A stretch of DNA of 64,000 nt from Fodinibius salipaludis (GCF_002287075.1 NZ_NSKE01000008.1:1-64000), one strand, 5' to 3'. Counted from the stretch's first letter, positions 25,195 to 34,746 are shown. The notes: generated by a model from the letters alone, not told the origin. Numbers and translations: made by a program.

Positions 25195-25626
25195 TTAGGC
25201 TTTATTAGCCACTACTTCGGCTTCAGAAAAGAAATAGGCGGCCTCTTTTTTGCCATTTTCAACAGAGTCAGAACCATGAATGATATTTTCGCCTACGCTG
25301 TCGGCAAAGTCGGCGCGAATGGTTCCTTCTTCAGCTTCACTGGGATCGGTAGCACCAATGAATTCCCGGAAATCTTTGATAGCATTTTCCTTTTCAAGAA
25401 TCATGGGTACGCAGGGTCCGCTGCTCATGAACTCAACAAGTTCATCGAAAAATGGACGTTCTTTGTGAACGGCATAAAATCCGCCCGCGGTATCTTTAGT
25501 AAGACGAGTCATTTTCATCGCTACAATGCGAAACCCGGCCTCTTGAATGCGGCGGGTAACTTCGCCAATTAGATTTTTTCGTACGCAATCTGGTTTTAGG
25601 ATTGTGAGAGTTCGTTCTACTGCCAT
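25195..25626 (-). CDS. ndk: Nucleoside diphosphate kinase
   Basis: Transfers gamma-phosphates from ATP to other NDPs through a phosphohistidine. The 143 residues match the standard subunit. The active His about 117 is in ENIIHGSDS; the start [12 protein letters not shown] and [15 protein letters not shown] are family hallmarks. It is divergent from the cyclase gene at 25763 and followed by the NamZ-type gene. Confidence 0.96.
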   Translation of the reverse strand: MAVERTLTILKPDCVRKNLIGEVTRRIQEAGFRIVAMKMTRLTKDTAGGFYAVHKERPFFDELVEFMSSGPCVPMILEKENAIKDFREFIGATDPSEAEEGTIRADFADSVGENIIHGSDSVENGKKEAAYFFSEAEVVANKA

Positions 25627-25702
25627 AAAATGAATTTAAAGATTTGTAACAGATTAGGGTTTCTATGCTCTTTTAAATAAAGGATGTAAATATAACGCTT
25701 AC

Positions 25703-25730
25703 TGCACTAATTCACGAAGTCAATTGTGCA
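25703..25730. promoter_or_regulatory. Imperfect dyad between ndk and the cyclase gene
   Basis: TGCACTAATT and AATTGTGCA face each other across 9 nt with one bulged base, about 35 nt before the cyclase start. It could be an operator for either divergent gene or a leader hairpin. Nothing else marks it. Confidence 0.25.
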
Positions 25731-25762
25731 GAACTTTTTAGCTTATAAATAACTGTAAATTA

Positions 25763-27607
25763 ATGGTTGATAAGACGGTACAATTATCTTGGACCAGGCA
25801 GGTTAATGCTCTACCGCAGGAGATTTGGCCATTTGTTACGGATACTAATCGTTTGTTCAAGGATTTGAAGCAACCGAGTATTCAGAAAGCCCACATAACG
25901 CAGTCGGTAGATCAGGGTTTAGTTCAGCTCTCCTATAATGGAATCAACCGTTACGAAGTTTGGGAAGAAGCACCATATGAATGGGAATATCCCTTTCGGT
26001 TTGGTGTAGTTCGGCATTACCAATCGGGGGCGTATAAGGATTTGAAAATCCAGGTTGACATAAAAGAGAATGAAAACGGAAGCCGCGTAATTGTTAAGCT
26101 TTGGGCTATTCCCCGCAATAAAATCCTTTCATTCTGGACGACCCTAAAACTTAAAATGCTGGTAAGGCGACGCTTAAAAAATGTGATTGACACATACGAT
26201 CAGTTAGCCATAAGTGATCGTCATTACTATCAGATTGCTAAGAAAAAGAGATTGGTGCGTGGTGGCAAAAAGCGGCTTAGGCAGATTAAGGAAGAGCTGT
26301 ACAATAGCCAAGTAGATGCAGCTGTGTTGGAGCGGTTAATTGAGTTTGTCCGTTATGCTGATGATTTAGAGTTGCAGCAGATTTCTCCACTCAAACTGGC
26401 CGAACAGTGGGAGGTATCCCAAGAGAAGGTTTTTAAGGTTTTTGTTTATGCTGCCAAGGCTAATCTTTTGAATTTTAACTGGGATCTGTATTGCCCTTCC
26501 TGCAGAAGTATCCAAGAATCGGTAAAAACGTTGAATCAGATTCATGAGCCGATCTATTGCGATAAGTGTGAGCAGGAATTTAAAGTCAATTTTAATAAAA
26601 CGGTTCAACTCAGCTTTATACCACATCCACTTATTCGCAAAATAAATAAGGATCAATATTGCATCCGCGGCCCCCAACAGAAGTCACACATAGTGTTACA
26701 GCAGTATTTGGAACCCGGCCAAAAACGTTATCTGATGACGGATCTGCCCTCCGGGGAATATATTTTGCAATCTACTCAGTCAAAGGGTGAGGCAATGGTC
26801 TATGTTGATGAAGATGGAGACAATACGGTTCATGTAAATATTAGTCCATCGGGTCTTTCTGGTGAAGAGGTACATATTGCAAACAGTCCCAATTTGAGTA
26901 TTGAAAATACAACTGATGAAAATCAGCTGATTACTCTCGAGCATAAGAGCTGGTCACTACATGGAGTGAGTGCTGCTCGGGCAACTTCTTCGCAGCTGTT
27001 TCGCAATCTGTTTGCGGATGAAGTATTGCGCAAGGGCGAAAAAATTTCCGTTGATAATCTGACGTTGATGTTTACTGATCTGTTTGACTCAACCGGTATG
27101 TATAACGAAGAGGGGGATGATAAGGCAGTTGGACAAGTTATTGATCACTTTGAAATCCTTCATCGGGTAGTTGCCAAAGAGCATGGTGCTATTGTTAAAA
27201 CCATTGGTGATTCGGTTATGGCAGTATTTTGTGAACCGGATCAGGCGCTGCGAGCTTATCTGAGGGCTCAACAGATAATATCGAATGATGAACGTTTCAC
27301 CGATGATTTTCAGCTCAAGGCGGGTATCCATCACGGGAGCTGTGTTGCCGTAAATCTGAATAGTCGAATCGATTATTTTGGTTCCACGGTCAATATTGCC
27401 TCCCGATTCGTGGACTACGCTTCAGAAAACGAACTTATCATTTCTCAGAAGGTGTTTGAGAATTATAGCTTACAACAAATGCTTGAGGAATCTGACAATG
27501 GAGGGAGAATAGAGGACATGAGTATTCGTCTCAAGGGATTTGAGAAGGAATCATTTTCCATTAAGCGAATTCAAATAAGTGATTCTCCCCTTCGATTGGC
27601 TATGTAA
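25763..27607 (+). CDS. Class III adenylate cyclase with START-like and zinc-ribbon domains
   Basis: A 614-residue soluble signalling protein. Residues about 1-155 resemble an SRPBCC/START-type ligand-binding fold. A linker and zinc ribbon (CPSC 244-247, CDKC 266-269) match the DUF5939 layout, then a region of about 110 residues with no clear domain. The cyclase domain (about 428-600) has both metal aspartates (MFTDLFDST about 439, IGDSVMAVF about 483), adenine-selecting Lys about 479 and Asp about 537, and the transition-state Asn/Arg in VNIASR (544-548). All catalytic residues are present, so cAMP synthesis is likely. No TM segment; the activating ligand is unknown. Confidence 0.85.
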   Translation: MVDKTVQLSWTRQVNALPQEIWPFVTDTNRLFKDLKQPSIQKAHITQSVDQGLVQLSYNGINRYEVWEEAPYEWEYPFRFGVVRHYQSGAYKDLKIQVDIKENENGSRVIVKLWAIPRNKILSFWTTLKLKMLVRRRLKNVIDTYDQLAISDRHYYQIAKKKRLVRGGKKRLRQIKEELYNSQVDAAVLERLIEFVRYADDLELQQISPLKLAEQWEVSQEKVFKVFVYAAKANLLNFNWDLYCPSCRSIQESVKTLNQIHEPIYCDKCEQEFKVNFNKTVQLSFIPHPLIRKINKDQYCIRGPQQKSHIVLQQYLEPGQKRYLMTDLPSGEYILQSTQSKGEAMVYVDEDGDNTVHVNISPSGLSGEEVHIANSPNLSIENTTDENQLITLEHKSWSLHGVSAARATSSQLFRNLFADEVLRKGEKISVDNLTLMFTDLFDSTGMYNEEGDDKAVGQVIDHFEILHRVVAKEHGAIVKTIGDSVMAVFCEPDQALRAYLRAQQIISNDERFTDDFQLKAGIHHGSCVAVNLNSRIDYFGSTVNIASRFVDYASENELIISQKVFENYSLQQMLEESDNGGRIEDMSIRLKGFEKESFSIKRIQISDSPLRLAM

Positions 27608-27702
27608 GATTGTTTATTATCTATAATTATAGCTTGAGAGCCACCTCTACTTACCGTAGCTTATCTGCTGACCACACTATATTTTAAAGCTATATATCTG
27701 AT

Positions 27703-28197
27703 ATGAACGCAAAAGAAAATTCTCAGCAGCCTGTTGCTCCTGCAGCAAAAAAGATGAAAAAAAAGAAGAATATTGCTCTTGTTGCCCACGATCACAGAAA
27801 AAAAGATTTAATTGACTGGTGTGATTTTAACAAGGGATCGCTTTCAAAGCACAACTTGTTTGGGACAGGAACGACGGGCAAAATGATTGCAGACAAGGTA
27901 GGGCTGGATGTAAATCGTTTTAACAGTGGACCACTGGGGGGCGATCTGCAAATTGGAGCCGCCATTGCCGAAAATAAGATTGAGATGATGATCTTTTTCT
28001 GGGATCCGCTGCAGGCCCAGCCGCATGATGTAGACGTAAAAGCACTGCTCCGGATTGGCGTGCTTTATAACATCCCGATGGCATGTAATCGATCATCGGC
28101 CGATTTCCTGATTTCAACGGAACTTATTGATGAAGAGTATGACCGCTTTATCGTGGATTACAGCGATCGTTTTTCTAAAGATGTAGACAATAAGTAG
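27703..28197 (+). CDS. mgsA: Methylglyoxal synthase
   Basis: Converts dihydroxyacetone phosphate to methylglyoxal and phosphate, a glycolysis bypass. The 164 residues include a Lys-rich N-terminal extension of about 22 residues before IALVAHD. Family signs are FGTGTTGKMI, GPLGGDLQIG (catalytic Asp about 81), FFWDPL (Asp about 101) and QPHDVDVKAL (His about 108). Its stop directly abuts the ATG of the next gene, so the two are co-translated. Confidence 0.94.
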   Translation: MNAKENSQQPVAPAAKKMKKKKNIALVAHDHRKKDLIDWCDFNKGSLSKHNLFGTGTTGKMIADKVGLDVNRFNSGPLGGDLQIGAAIAENKIEMMIFFWDPLQAQPHDVDVKALLRIGVLYNIPMACNRSSADFLISTELIDEEYDRFIVDYSDRFSKDVDNK

Positions 28198-30291
28198 ATG
28201 ACTGATTCTTCTGATCACAATCAAAATCGTTTGGCTGATGAATCCAGCCCGTACTTATTACAGCATGCCAATAATCCGGTGAATTGGTATCCATGGGGAG
28301 AAGAAGCGTTTGAAAAGGCAAAGAAAGAAGACAAGCCGATACTGGTATCTATTGGCTATGCCACCTGTCACTGGTGTCATGTGATGGCGCATGAGTCATT
28401 TGAGGATGAGCAGGTCGCGGAGTTGATGAATCGTGCCTTTGTAAATATTAAAGTGGATCGCGAGGAACGCCCGGATATTGACAATACCTATATGCTGGTT
28501 TGCCAGATGCTTACCGGCAGTGGTGGATGGCCGCTAAACGTTTTTCTGACACCTGATAAAAAACCGTTTTATGCGGCAACGTATATACCAAAAGTCGGTC
28601 GGCAGGGTCGTCCGGGGATGCGGGAGCTGATTCCATGGATTTCAAAAATTTGGCAAAATGATCGGGAGAAAATTCTGAATTCAACTAATGAAATTGTCAC
28701 TGCTTTTCAGAAGTCGAATGTATTTACGCCGGAAGATCGCCTGGACAGTGATATTTTAGATGAGGCGTATCATCAGTACGAGCAGCAGTTTGATGAACAA
28801 CATGGGGGCTTTGGTTCATCACCAAAGTTTCCAAGTCCGCATAATTTAATGTTCTTACTGCGCTATGCCGATCGCTATAAGAATTCAAATGCCCTGGAAA
28901 TGGTGAAAAAAACGCTCACCCAGATGCGAATGGGCGGTGTTTTTGATCAGGTCGGCGGAGGGTTTCATCGCTATTCAACGGATCAGCAATGGCTGGTCCC
29001 TCACTTTGAGAAGATGCTCTACGATCAGGCGATGTTGCTAATGGCTTACACCGAGGGTTGGGAAGTTGCCGGGAACGACCTTTTCAAGCAGACGGCGGAT
29101 GAAATTTGCAGTTATTTGACGCGTAAGATGCAGGATGAGAAGGGTGGCTTTTATTCTGCCGAGGATGCCGACAGTGAAGGGGAAGAGGGGAAGTTTTATG
29201 TGTGGAGTACCGAGGAGATTCGAGAGATATTACCATTGGCGGAGGCAGAGCTTTTTATTGAAGCTTATAACCTGACTGATGATGGCAATTATCATGATGA
29301 GGCTACCGGTCGGAAAACGGGCAAGAATATTCCGCATCTTCAAAAATCGTTTAAAGAGCTTGCCCGGGAGCGGGATATGAAGCCTGAAAACCTTAAGTCT
29401 GCATTAGCATCAATTCGAGAAACATTGTTGGATAAACGCAAAAAACGGATTCATCCGCTGTTGGATGACAAAATTCTCACTGACTGGAATGGGTTAATCA
29501 TTGCCGCATTGGCCAAGGCGGGATCGGTATTTAATAATCAGAATTATGTCACAAAAGCGGAGCAGTGCTGGACATTTATTGAAGATAAGATGCTCATTGA
29601 GGATGGGAGGCTAAAACATCGATACCGCAATGGGGATGTAGCTATTGATGGCCATGCTGATGATTATGCGTTTGTAATATGGGGACTTTTAGAGCTGTAT
29701 GAAGCTACCTTTAAAACGAAATATCTGCAGCAGGCCGTTTCGTTGAATGAGCAATTTGTGGATCAGTTTTGGGATGAGGAGAAAGGCGGGTTTTACTTTA
29801 CGGATGAATCCGCTGAGGAGCTGTTAGGTCGCAAGAAAGAAATTTATGATGGGGCGATGCCTTCAGGAAATTCTGTTGCCATGATGAACCTGCTTAAATT
29901 AGGACGAATGACTGCCAATACTGAGTGGGAACAGATGGCTGATGAATCGCTAAAGCTGTTTGCCAAAAGTATTAAGAAGGCACCGACAAGTTTTGGGGCG
30001 GCCTTACAAAGTGTGGATTTTATGGAGGGGGATTCCCGGGAAGTTGTTATCGCCGGTTCTCAAGGGGATTCTGACATAGAACAATTTATTCGCTCGCTGT
30101 ACGGTCGCTTTTTGCCCAGATCGGTTTTTATTTTCCATGATCCGGAGGATAATAAGATTGGTGATTTGGTACCGTACCTTTCCGATTTTGGAATGAAAGA
30201 TGGTAAACCTACCGCCTATGTCTGTCAGAATTATGCATGTGAGCTGCCAACGAATGATCCTGATAAAATGATAGAGCTGATCGAAAAGTAG
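28198..30291 (+). CDS. YyaL/spermatogenesis-associated protein 20-like thioredoxin-domain protein
   Basis: A 697-residue protein with an N-terminal thioredoxin-like domain (DUF255, about 1-170) carrying the CHWCH motif at 57-61. A large (alpha/alpha)6 barrel like N-acylglucosamine 2-epimerases follows (about 190-600). The start [21 protein letters not shown] is nearly invariant in the family. The biochemical role is not established. It is contiguous with mgsA, with no intervening base. Confidence 0.9.
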   Translation: MTDSSDHNQNRLADESSPYLLQHANNPVNWYPWGEEAFEKAKKEDKPILVSIGYATCHWCHVMAHESFEDEQVAELMNRAFVNIKVDREERPDIDNTYMLVCQMLTGSGGWPLNVFLTPDKKPFYAATYIPKVGRQGRPGMRELIPWISKIWQNDREKILNSTNEIVTAFQKSNVFTPEDRLDSDILDEAYHQYEQQFDEQHGGFGSSPKFPSPHNLMFLLRYADRYKNSNALEMVKKTLTQMRMGGVFDQVGGGFHRYSTDQQWLVPHFEKMLYDQAMLLMAYTEGWEVAGNDLFKQTADEICSYLTRKMQDEKGGFYSAEDADSEGEEGKFYVWSTEEIREILPLAEAELFIEAYNLTDDGNYHDEATGRKTGKNIPHLQKSFKELARERDMKPENLKSALASIRETLLDKRKKRIHPLLDDKILTDWNGLIIAALAKAGSVFNNQNYVTKAEQCWTFIEDKMLIEDGRLKHRYRNGDVAIDGHADDYAFVIWGLLELYEATFKTKYLQQAVSLNEQFVDQFWDEEKGGFYFTDESAEELLGRKKEIYDGAMPSGNSVAMMNLLKLGRMTANTEWEQMADESLKLFAKSIKKAPTSFGAALQSVDFMEGDSREVVIAGSQGDSDIEQFIRSLYGRFLPRSVFIFHDPEDNKIGDLVPYLSDFGMKDGKPTAYVCQNYACELPTNDPDKMIELIEK

Positions 30292-30321
30292 TTAGCATCA
30301 AGCGTGGGTGCCTGATGCTAA
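30292..30321. repeat. Perfect 9-bp stem-loop after the YyaL-type gene
   Basis: TTAGCATCA (30292-30300) and TGATGCTAA (30313-30321) flank a 12-nt loop right after the stop codon. No T-run follows on either strand. It could help termination or protect the mRNA end. Confidence 0.5.
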
Positions 30322-30362
30322 TGCGGGATTGTGGCCCCCTTGGAGATAGCAGTGGAAAACAG

Positions 30363-30439
30363 AGATCTCTCCCTGCGGTCGAGATGACAGAAAAATTAGA
30401 TTTGTCATTTCGAACAGAACATAGTGAAGTGAGAAATCT
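30363..30439. repeat. Intergenic palindromic repeat (TGTCATTTCGA type)
   Basis: The left arm (30363-30389) reads AGATCTCTCCC then GGTCGAGATGACA. The right arm (30403-30439) reads TGTCATTTCGA and ends GAGAAATCT. The ends pair as an inverted repeat with a looser middle. Similar words starting GTCATTTCGA and ending GAGAAATCT are, from general knowledge, scattered between genes in many Bacteroidota genomes. No transposase is nearby. Confidence 0.6.
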
Positions 30440-30538
30440 TTGTTTTAATTATAGTGAAATCCGTTGATGTAGAGAGTTATTGCTCAAGAGTACAGCTCTC
30501 TTGGAATTGATGGAGCTGCTTCGTTAGCAGTTTTATCT

Positions 30539-31720
30539 CTATTCTTTTTGCAGAGTAATAACTGAAATGTTGGGTGGAGCTTCGTATCGTACGGGAGCCA
30601 GTGTAAATCCGAGTCCGTTGTTGACGTTTATGGGAATGCCCTGCTCGTGGTATAGGCCCTGAACGTATTTGGTTTCTTGCTGCGATGCAGAAAAGTTCAT
30701 CCCCATAAATGGTACGTGTATTTGTCCCCCGTGGGTGTGTCCGGACAGCATAAGGTGATAGTTTTGTTGTTGAGCTTTCGTTATCAACTGGTCGTTGACC
30801 TGATGGGAGGCAAATATTTTTAGCGTACTATTGGCAGTACTTTTGGTGAGGGTGTCTACTGCGGCGGGATCGGATTGTTTGCTGTACACCTCGGTAACGC
30901 CTGTAATGGTAATATTGCTGGTACTGTCAATTTGTATGATGTGATTTTCATCCTTAAGCAGAGGAATGTTCTGATTGTTGAGCGCAGGTTCTATATTGTC
31001 GAGGCCTGCCCAGTAATCATGATCGCCCACGGTGGCGATAGTTCCATATTTTGCCTTTGCTTTACCCAGTTCTTGTGCTGACATCTCAAGAAAGTTGGTG
31101 CCGTAGGAAATAAGATCTCCGGTAAAAATAATAAGGTCCGGATTTTCGGCATTTACTTGCCGGATGTAGTTTCGGATTTTATCTCGTCCGGTGTATTCGT
31201 CCCCCTGGATATCGGTAATATGAACAATTGTAAGTCCTTCGAGTGGCTCGGGCAGGTTTTCTACGGGAATGGTATGATGCTCTGCTTCCACCTGGGTTGT
31301 GTGGAGGTAGGTTTTTGTTGCGGTAAACAGAAATACAGTTACGAATAGTGCTATGATTATGTGAGGATGCCACCGGCTGATGATGTTTTTATCTCCATAA
31401 AAATATTTTGTACCCTCTTTAATGAGGTCGGTGATAATGACCCAGGTTGCCAGCTGAAAAACGAATATGAGTCCAAACCAGAACCAGTAAGCCAGGGGCT
31501 GGGGATAGTTGAGAAGATCGATGGTACCGGTGAGGTAAAAGTCGATAACGGCCGTCAGCGGATAGGCGTAAAAGGAGAGAAACAGCACCGGAGTCAGTAG
31601 TTTGACGGCGGTTGAATAATTGGTTGATTTGCCTGTTGCGTAATAGCGAAATGATAGGTAAAGTATAGCGGGTAGCATTAACGAGGCTACCACAAGTGTC
31701 ATTCTAAGAAGCCAGGGCAC
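30539..31720 (-). CDS. Membrane-anchored metallophosphoesterase (YaeI-like)
   Basis: A 393-residue protein with four TM helices in the first 145 residues, then a calcineurin-type phosphoesterase domain facing out. Metal motifs: VHITDIQGD, IIFTGDLI, VGDHDYW (Asp in place of the usual Asn of GNHD), and LSGHTHGGQ. The closest known relatives act on UDP-sugar lipids or phosphodiesters, but the substrate cannot be told. It appears monocistronic, convergent with the YyaL-type gene. Confidence 0.85.
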   Translation of the reverse strand: MPWLLRMTLVVASLMLPAILYLSFRYYATGKSTNYSTAVKLLTPVLFLSFYAYPLTAVIDFYLTGTIDLLNYPQPLAYWFWFGLIFVFQLATWVIITDLIKEGTKYFYGDKNIISRWHPHIIIALFVTVFLFTATKTYLHTTQVEAEHHTIPVENLPEPLEGLTIVHITDIQGDEYTGRDKIRNYIRQVNAENPDLIIFTGDLISYGTNFLEMSAQELGKAKAKYGTIATVGDHDYWAGLDNIEPALNNQNIPLLKDENHIIQIDSTSNITITGVTEVYSKQSDPAAVDTLTKSTANSTLKIFASHQVNDQLITKAQQQNYHLMLSGHTHGGQIHVPFMGMNFSASQQETKYVQGLYHEQGIPINVNNGLGFTLAPVRYEAPPNISVITLQKE

Positions 31721-31807
31721 GTTCTAATAGTTTTTTAAGTTTGAACTTTTTTGAAATTTATGGTGTAATATTGACTTACGTAATATTCATCAAATATACA
31801 TTTTGCG

Positions 31808-32671
31808 ATGGCTAAACAACAACCGGACAGGGAAACGTTCAAAGAGCTTTGCGCTGATTATGTATTGAATATTCTTGATCAGGATGAGCGTATGCGGTTC
31901 GAGGAGATGCTGGATGAGGCGACGGAAGAGGAGTATGAGTTGTATGAGCAAATGCGCACGAAGGGAAATGAACTATTACTTTCTGAGAGGGAAGATCCTT
32001 CTCCGGAGAAATTGAGAGAGGAACTGCTTGCGGAGGTGGAGGATTCTGATTCGCAGGCATCGGGCCGTATGACGAAACGTGCGGAGGAAGTATCAGATGA
32101 AGAAGTTGTAAATAAAGCTGCTGAAACGGAAGAAACAAGTGTATCGCTTACATTAGTACTATCAATTGTTTTGGGTTTTATCTGTTTAAGCCTGGTGTTT
32201 TATGCTTTTTCACTGCGATCGGATATTAGTACCCAAAGTAATGTTATTGCTGAGCAGGAAAAGCAGATAGCGGATCTTCAGAATGAGATGAATGAGCTTC
32301 AGGAGATGCTTGCGATCATTGATTCTCGTCAGTTGCATATGGTGAGGTTGTCGGGGATGGAGGCGAATCCCTTTGGGTATGGCAATGTAGTTTGGGATTC
32401 GCAGAATAACAGGGCTGTTGTACGGCTGGCCGAACTGCCGGCTCCGGTAGGGGATGAGGAATATCAGTTTTGGGCTATCTTTGATAACAAAGCTGTAGAT
32501 ATCAGTTCATTTTCGGTGGATGACAATGGAAACGCGTTATTTATGACTGATAATTTGGATGCGTTGGATAACGGGGATGACTTTTCTTTTGCTGTTACGC
32601 TGGAATCTGATGGCAGATCATCTCAGCCGGATGGAGAAATGCATCTGATGGGAAGTTTCAACCGGGAGTAG
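31808..32671 (+). CDS. RskA-type transmembrane anti-sigma factor
   Basis: A 287-residue protein. An N-terminal cytoplasmic anti-sigma domain (about 10-80, starting ELCADYVLNILDQDERMRFE), a linker rich in Glu, one TM helix (about 112-134), a coiled coil (about 138-172), and a periplasmic RskA C-terminal domain (about 178-285: VRLSGMEANPFGYGNVVWD and YQFWAIF). Such proteins hold an ECF sigma factor until stress triggers proteolysis. No sigma gene is adjacent; the only one in the window is at 890. The partner is therefore open. Confidence 0.82.
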   Translation: MAKQQPDRETFKELCADYVLNILDQDERMRFEEMLDEATEEEYELYEQMRTKGNELLLSEREDPSPEKLREELLAEVEDSDSQASGRMTKRAEEVSDEEVVNKAAETEETSVSLTLVLSIVLGFICLSLVFYAFSLRSDISTQSNVIAEQEKQIADLQNEMNELQEMLAIIDSRQLHMVRLSGMEANPFGYGNVVWDSQNNRAVVRLAELPAPVGDEEYQFWAIFDNKAVDISSFSVDDNGNALFMTDNLDALDNGDDFSFAVTLESDGRSSQPDGEMHLMGSFNRE

Positions 32672-32674
32672 TTG

Positions 32675-32728
32675 GTAGTGAGTTAGGAATCTCCTACTCA
32701 ATACTCCTCATATCTCACTACTACTTTT
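32675..32728 (+). terminator. Hairpin with T-run, built from GTAGTGAG-type repeat
   Basis: GTAGTGAG (32675-32682) pairs with CTCACTAC (32714-32721), with a small inner hairpin TAGGA/TCCTA, followed by ACTTTTTA. It lies between two convergent genes and suits termination of the anti-sigma gene. The words also resemble dispersed intergenic repeats. Confidence 0.5.
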
Positions 32729-33489
32729 TACTGTTGACTCATCTTTTGAAAGAGGTAATCCTGGAAGCTGAGTACTTTAATGCCTGAAGGAACCTGCACC
32801 ATAGCTTTGGCAACAGATGAAGGATTTACCTCGGTAGCCTCCAATTTTGATACCAGCTGATCATCTTTAAATACCTCTACTTTAAGCGGGAAATATTTTT
32901 CTTTGAACACGAGGTTTGTAGGCAGGCTGCTGATAATGGTTTTAGCACTGCCGCTCCAGGATTCGGCCAGCATACCCCAATTTACATCGAGCTGTTTTGT
33001 CATCCATACTTCGGTATGTTCGTTGGGTTCTTCATTATCTCTAAAAATAAATTTGTCTGCCTTAAATCCCTGAATGGTCGATGATTCACCGGTGCGTTCG
33101 TAATCAACATTATCGGCTTTGTCAGCTGCTGTATTTGCACTCTGCCCATTTCCAAACATATTCATCATGGAGGTGATATCCGATTTGGAGATTTTCAGGG
33201 CTTCGTTGCTACCGGTCAGGAATACAAAATCTTCGAAGTCGAGACGAACCAGCACTCCCTCTGTTTGGATAGATTCCATAAACCCGTATTTTTTTTCGCC
33301 CTGCAGCAGAATACGGTCGGGGGTGACAAATAGCGTGAAATTGTCGTCTTTTTGCTCAACGCCTTCTGATGAATAGTTGTAGCTGTTAAAGGTTATTTTT
33401 CCTTCAAATTGCGCTGAGGCAGGCTGCTGACTAAAAGAAGCAACTAAGAGCATGGCCGATAGATAATAGGACGCTTTTTTCATGATCAA
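32728..33489 (-). CDS. Exported DUF4412-like protein
   Basis: A 253-residue protein with a signal peptide (cleavage probably after PASAQ, about residue 27). The mature part looks like the beta-rich DUF4412 family: FEGKITFNSYNY at the start, EVWMTKQLDVNWG in the middle, and a C-terminal FPLKVEVFKDDQLV. Members are periplasmic or outer-membrane associated and uncharacterised. A second ATG two codons in is an equally good start. Single-gene unit. Confidence 0.7.
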   Translation of the reverse strand: MIMKKASYYLSAMLLVASFSQQPASAQFEGKITFNSYNYSSEGVEQKDDNFTLFVTPDRILLQGEKKYGFMESIQTEGVLVRLDFEDFVFLTGSNEALKISKSDITSMMNMFGNGQSANTAADKADNVDYERTGESSTIQGFKADKFIFRDNEEPNEHTEVWMTKQLDVNWGMLAESWSGSAKTIISSLPTNLVFKEKYFPLKVEVFKDDQLVSKLEATEVNPSSVAKAMVQVPSGIKVLSFQDYLFQKMSQQ

Positions 33490-33549
33490 AAAAGTTTAGA
33501 TAAATAATTGGGTTATGCCGTTTTACATCAATAACAAATACAAAGTTTC

Positions 33550-33590
33550 ACAAAAAAATAAAAAAGCCTGCCCGAATTAACAGACAGGCT
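33550..33590 (-). terminator. Rho-independent terminator of mnmA
   Basis: Read on the minus strand, AGCCTG (33590-33585) pairs with CAGGCT (33570-33565) and is followed by TTTTTTATTTTTTT. It lies about 25 nt past the mnmA stop. Confidence 0.85.
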
Positions 33591-33615
33591 ATCTAACGTT
33601 TGATAACAACAAAGA

Positions 33616-34746
33616 TTATGCTTCTTGCAGAACGTTGGTATCCACGTTTACTTTGTGGATCCAGCCTCCGCCGACAACATCATCACCTTCGTAACAAACT
33701 ACAGCCTGTCCGGGCGTAATTGCTTCGCGTCCGGTAGGGAAGGTAACTTCAATTTCGTCATCACCCAGCTGTTTTAGCTGACCAACGACGCCGTCGTCGT
33801 TATAGCGAATCTTTCCGGTAATTTCCATTTCTCCGCCGGGGACTTCGCCATACTTACTCAAGTTGATATTTTTGGCCTTGCAGGTGGTAGCTACCAGATC
33901 CTCCTTTTCCCCGATGGTAATAACATTAGTATCGGGATTAATATCGGTAACATATACGCGTTTACCGAGAGCTAAGTCTAACCCGCGGCGTTGGCCAATA
34001 GTATAAAAGGGATACCCTTCGTGTTCGCCTACGATATTTCCATCCTGGTCGACAAACTTACCGCCTTTGACGCGTTCTTCAAGTCCATCTACGCGATCTT
34101 TTAGGAACCTGCGATAATTATCGTCAGGGACAAAACAGATCTCATAGGAGTCGGGCTTGTCGGCTACTTTGGTGAGACCAAATTCTTCGGCCATATCACG
34201 AATTTCAGTTTTTTCGTAGCTTCCCAGTGGAAATATGGTACGCGCTAAATGTTTTTGTTCAACGCCCCAGAGTGCGTATGATTGATCTTTTTTGGGATCA
34301 AGGCCTTTGGAGATAACGTATCGTCCGTTTTCTTCACGTACGTTAGCATAGTGCCCGGTAGCAATATAATCACATCCCAAGTTATCGGCGCGACGCAGCA
34401 GTGCTGCCCATTTAATGTGGGTGTTACATAAGACACAGGGATTGGGAGTGCGTCCATTCATATAGTCATCCACAAAACGATCGATGACCCAATCGCCAAA
34501 TTCGTCACGGATATCTACGATAAAATGTTTAAAGCCATGGTTGACGGCAATCTGTCGCGCGTCGTTCATGGATTCAAGGGTACAGCATCCGGTTTCTTTA
34601 TCCGACTTGCCGCCTACACGGGAATAGTCCCATGTTTTCATCGTAATTCCGATGACATCATATCCTTGTTCTTTGAGCATAACAGCCGCAACAGAGGAGT
34701 CTACGCCTCCGCTCATAGCTACTAATACTCTTCCTTTGCTACTCAT
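33616..34746 (-). CDS. mnmA: tRNA-specific 2-thiouridylase MnmA
   Basis: Places sulfur on U34 of Glu, Gln and Lys tRNAs. The 376 residues show the ATP PP-loop VAMSGGVDSSVA (about 9-20), catalytic Cys about 104 in NPCVLCN, persulfide Cys about 204 in YEICFVPD, and the C-terminal beta-barrel (PFYTIGQRRGL onward). An insert with CC (ETGCCTLESMNDAR, about 51-64) after the first strand-helix unit appears in the Bacteroidota-type enzyme. Single-gene unit with its own terminator. Confidence 0.95.
   Translation of the reverse strand: MSSKGRVLVAMSGGVDSSVAAVMLKEQGYDVIGITMKTWDYSRVGGKSDKETGCCTLESMNDARQIAVNHGFKHFIVDIRDEFGDWVIDRFVDDYMNGRTPNPCVLCNTHIKWAALLRRADNLGCDYIATGHYANVREENGRYVISKGLDPKKDQSYALWGVEQKHLARTIFPLGSYEKTEIRDMAEEFGLTKVADKPDSYEICFVPDDNYRRFLKDRVDGLEERVKGGKFVDQDGNIVGEHEGYPFYTIGQRRGLDLALGKRVYVTDINPDTNVITIGEKEDLVATTCKAKNINLSKYGEVPGGEMEITGKIRYNDDGVVGQLKQLGDDEIEVTFPTGREAITPGQAVVCYEGDDVVGGGWIHKVNVDTNVLQEA

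Noticed and set aside
30292-30538. tRNA or small RNA gene in the 247-bp convergent gap
   Set aside because: The stem-loops are simple palindromes; there is no cloverleaf, and a repeat element explains most of the spacer.
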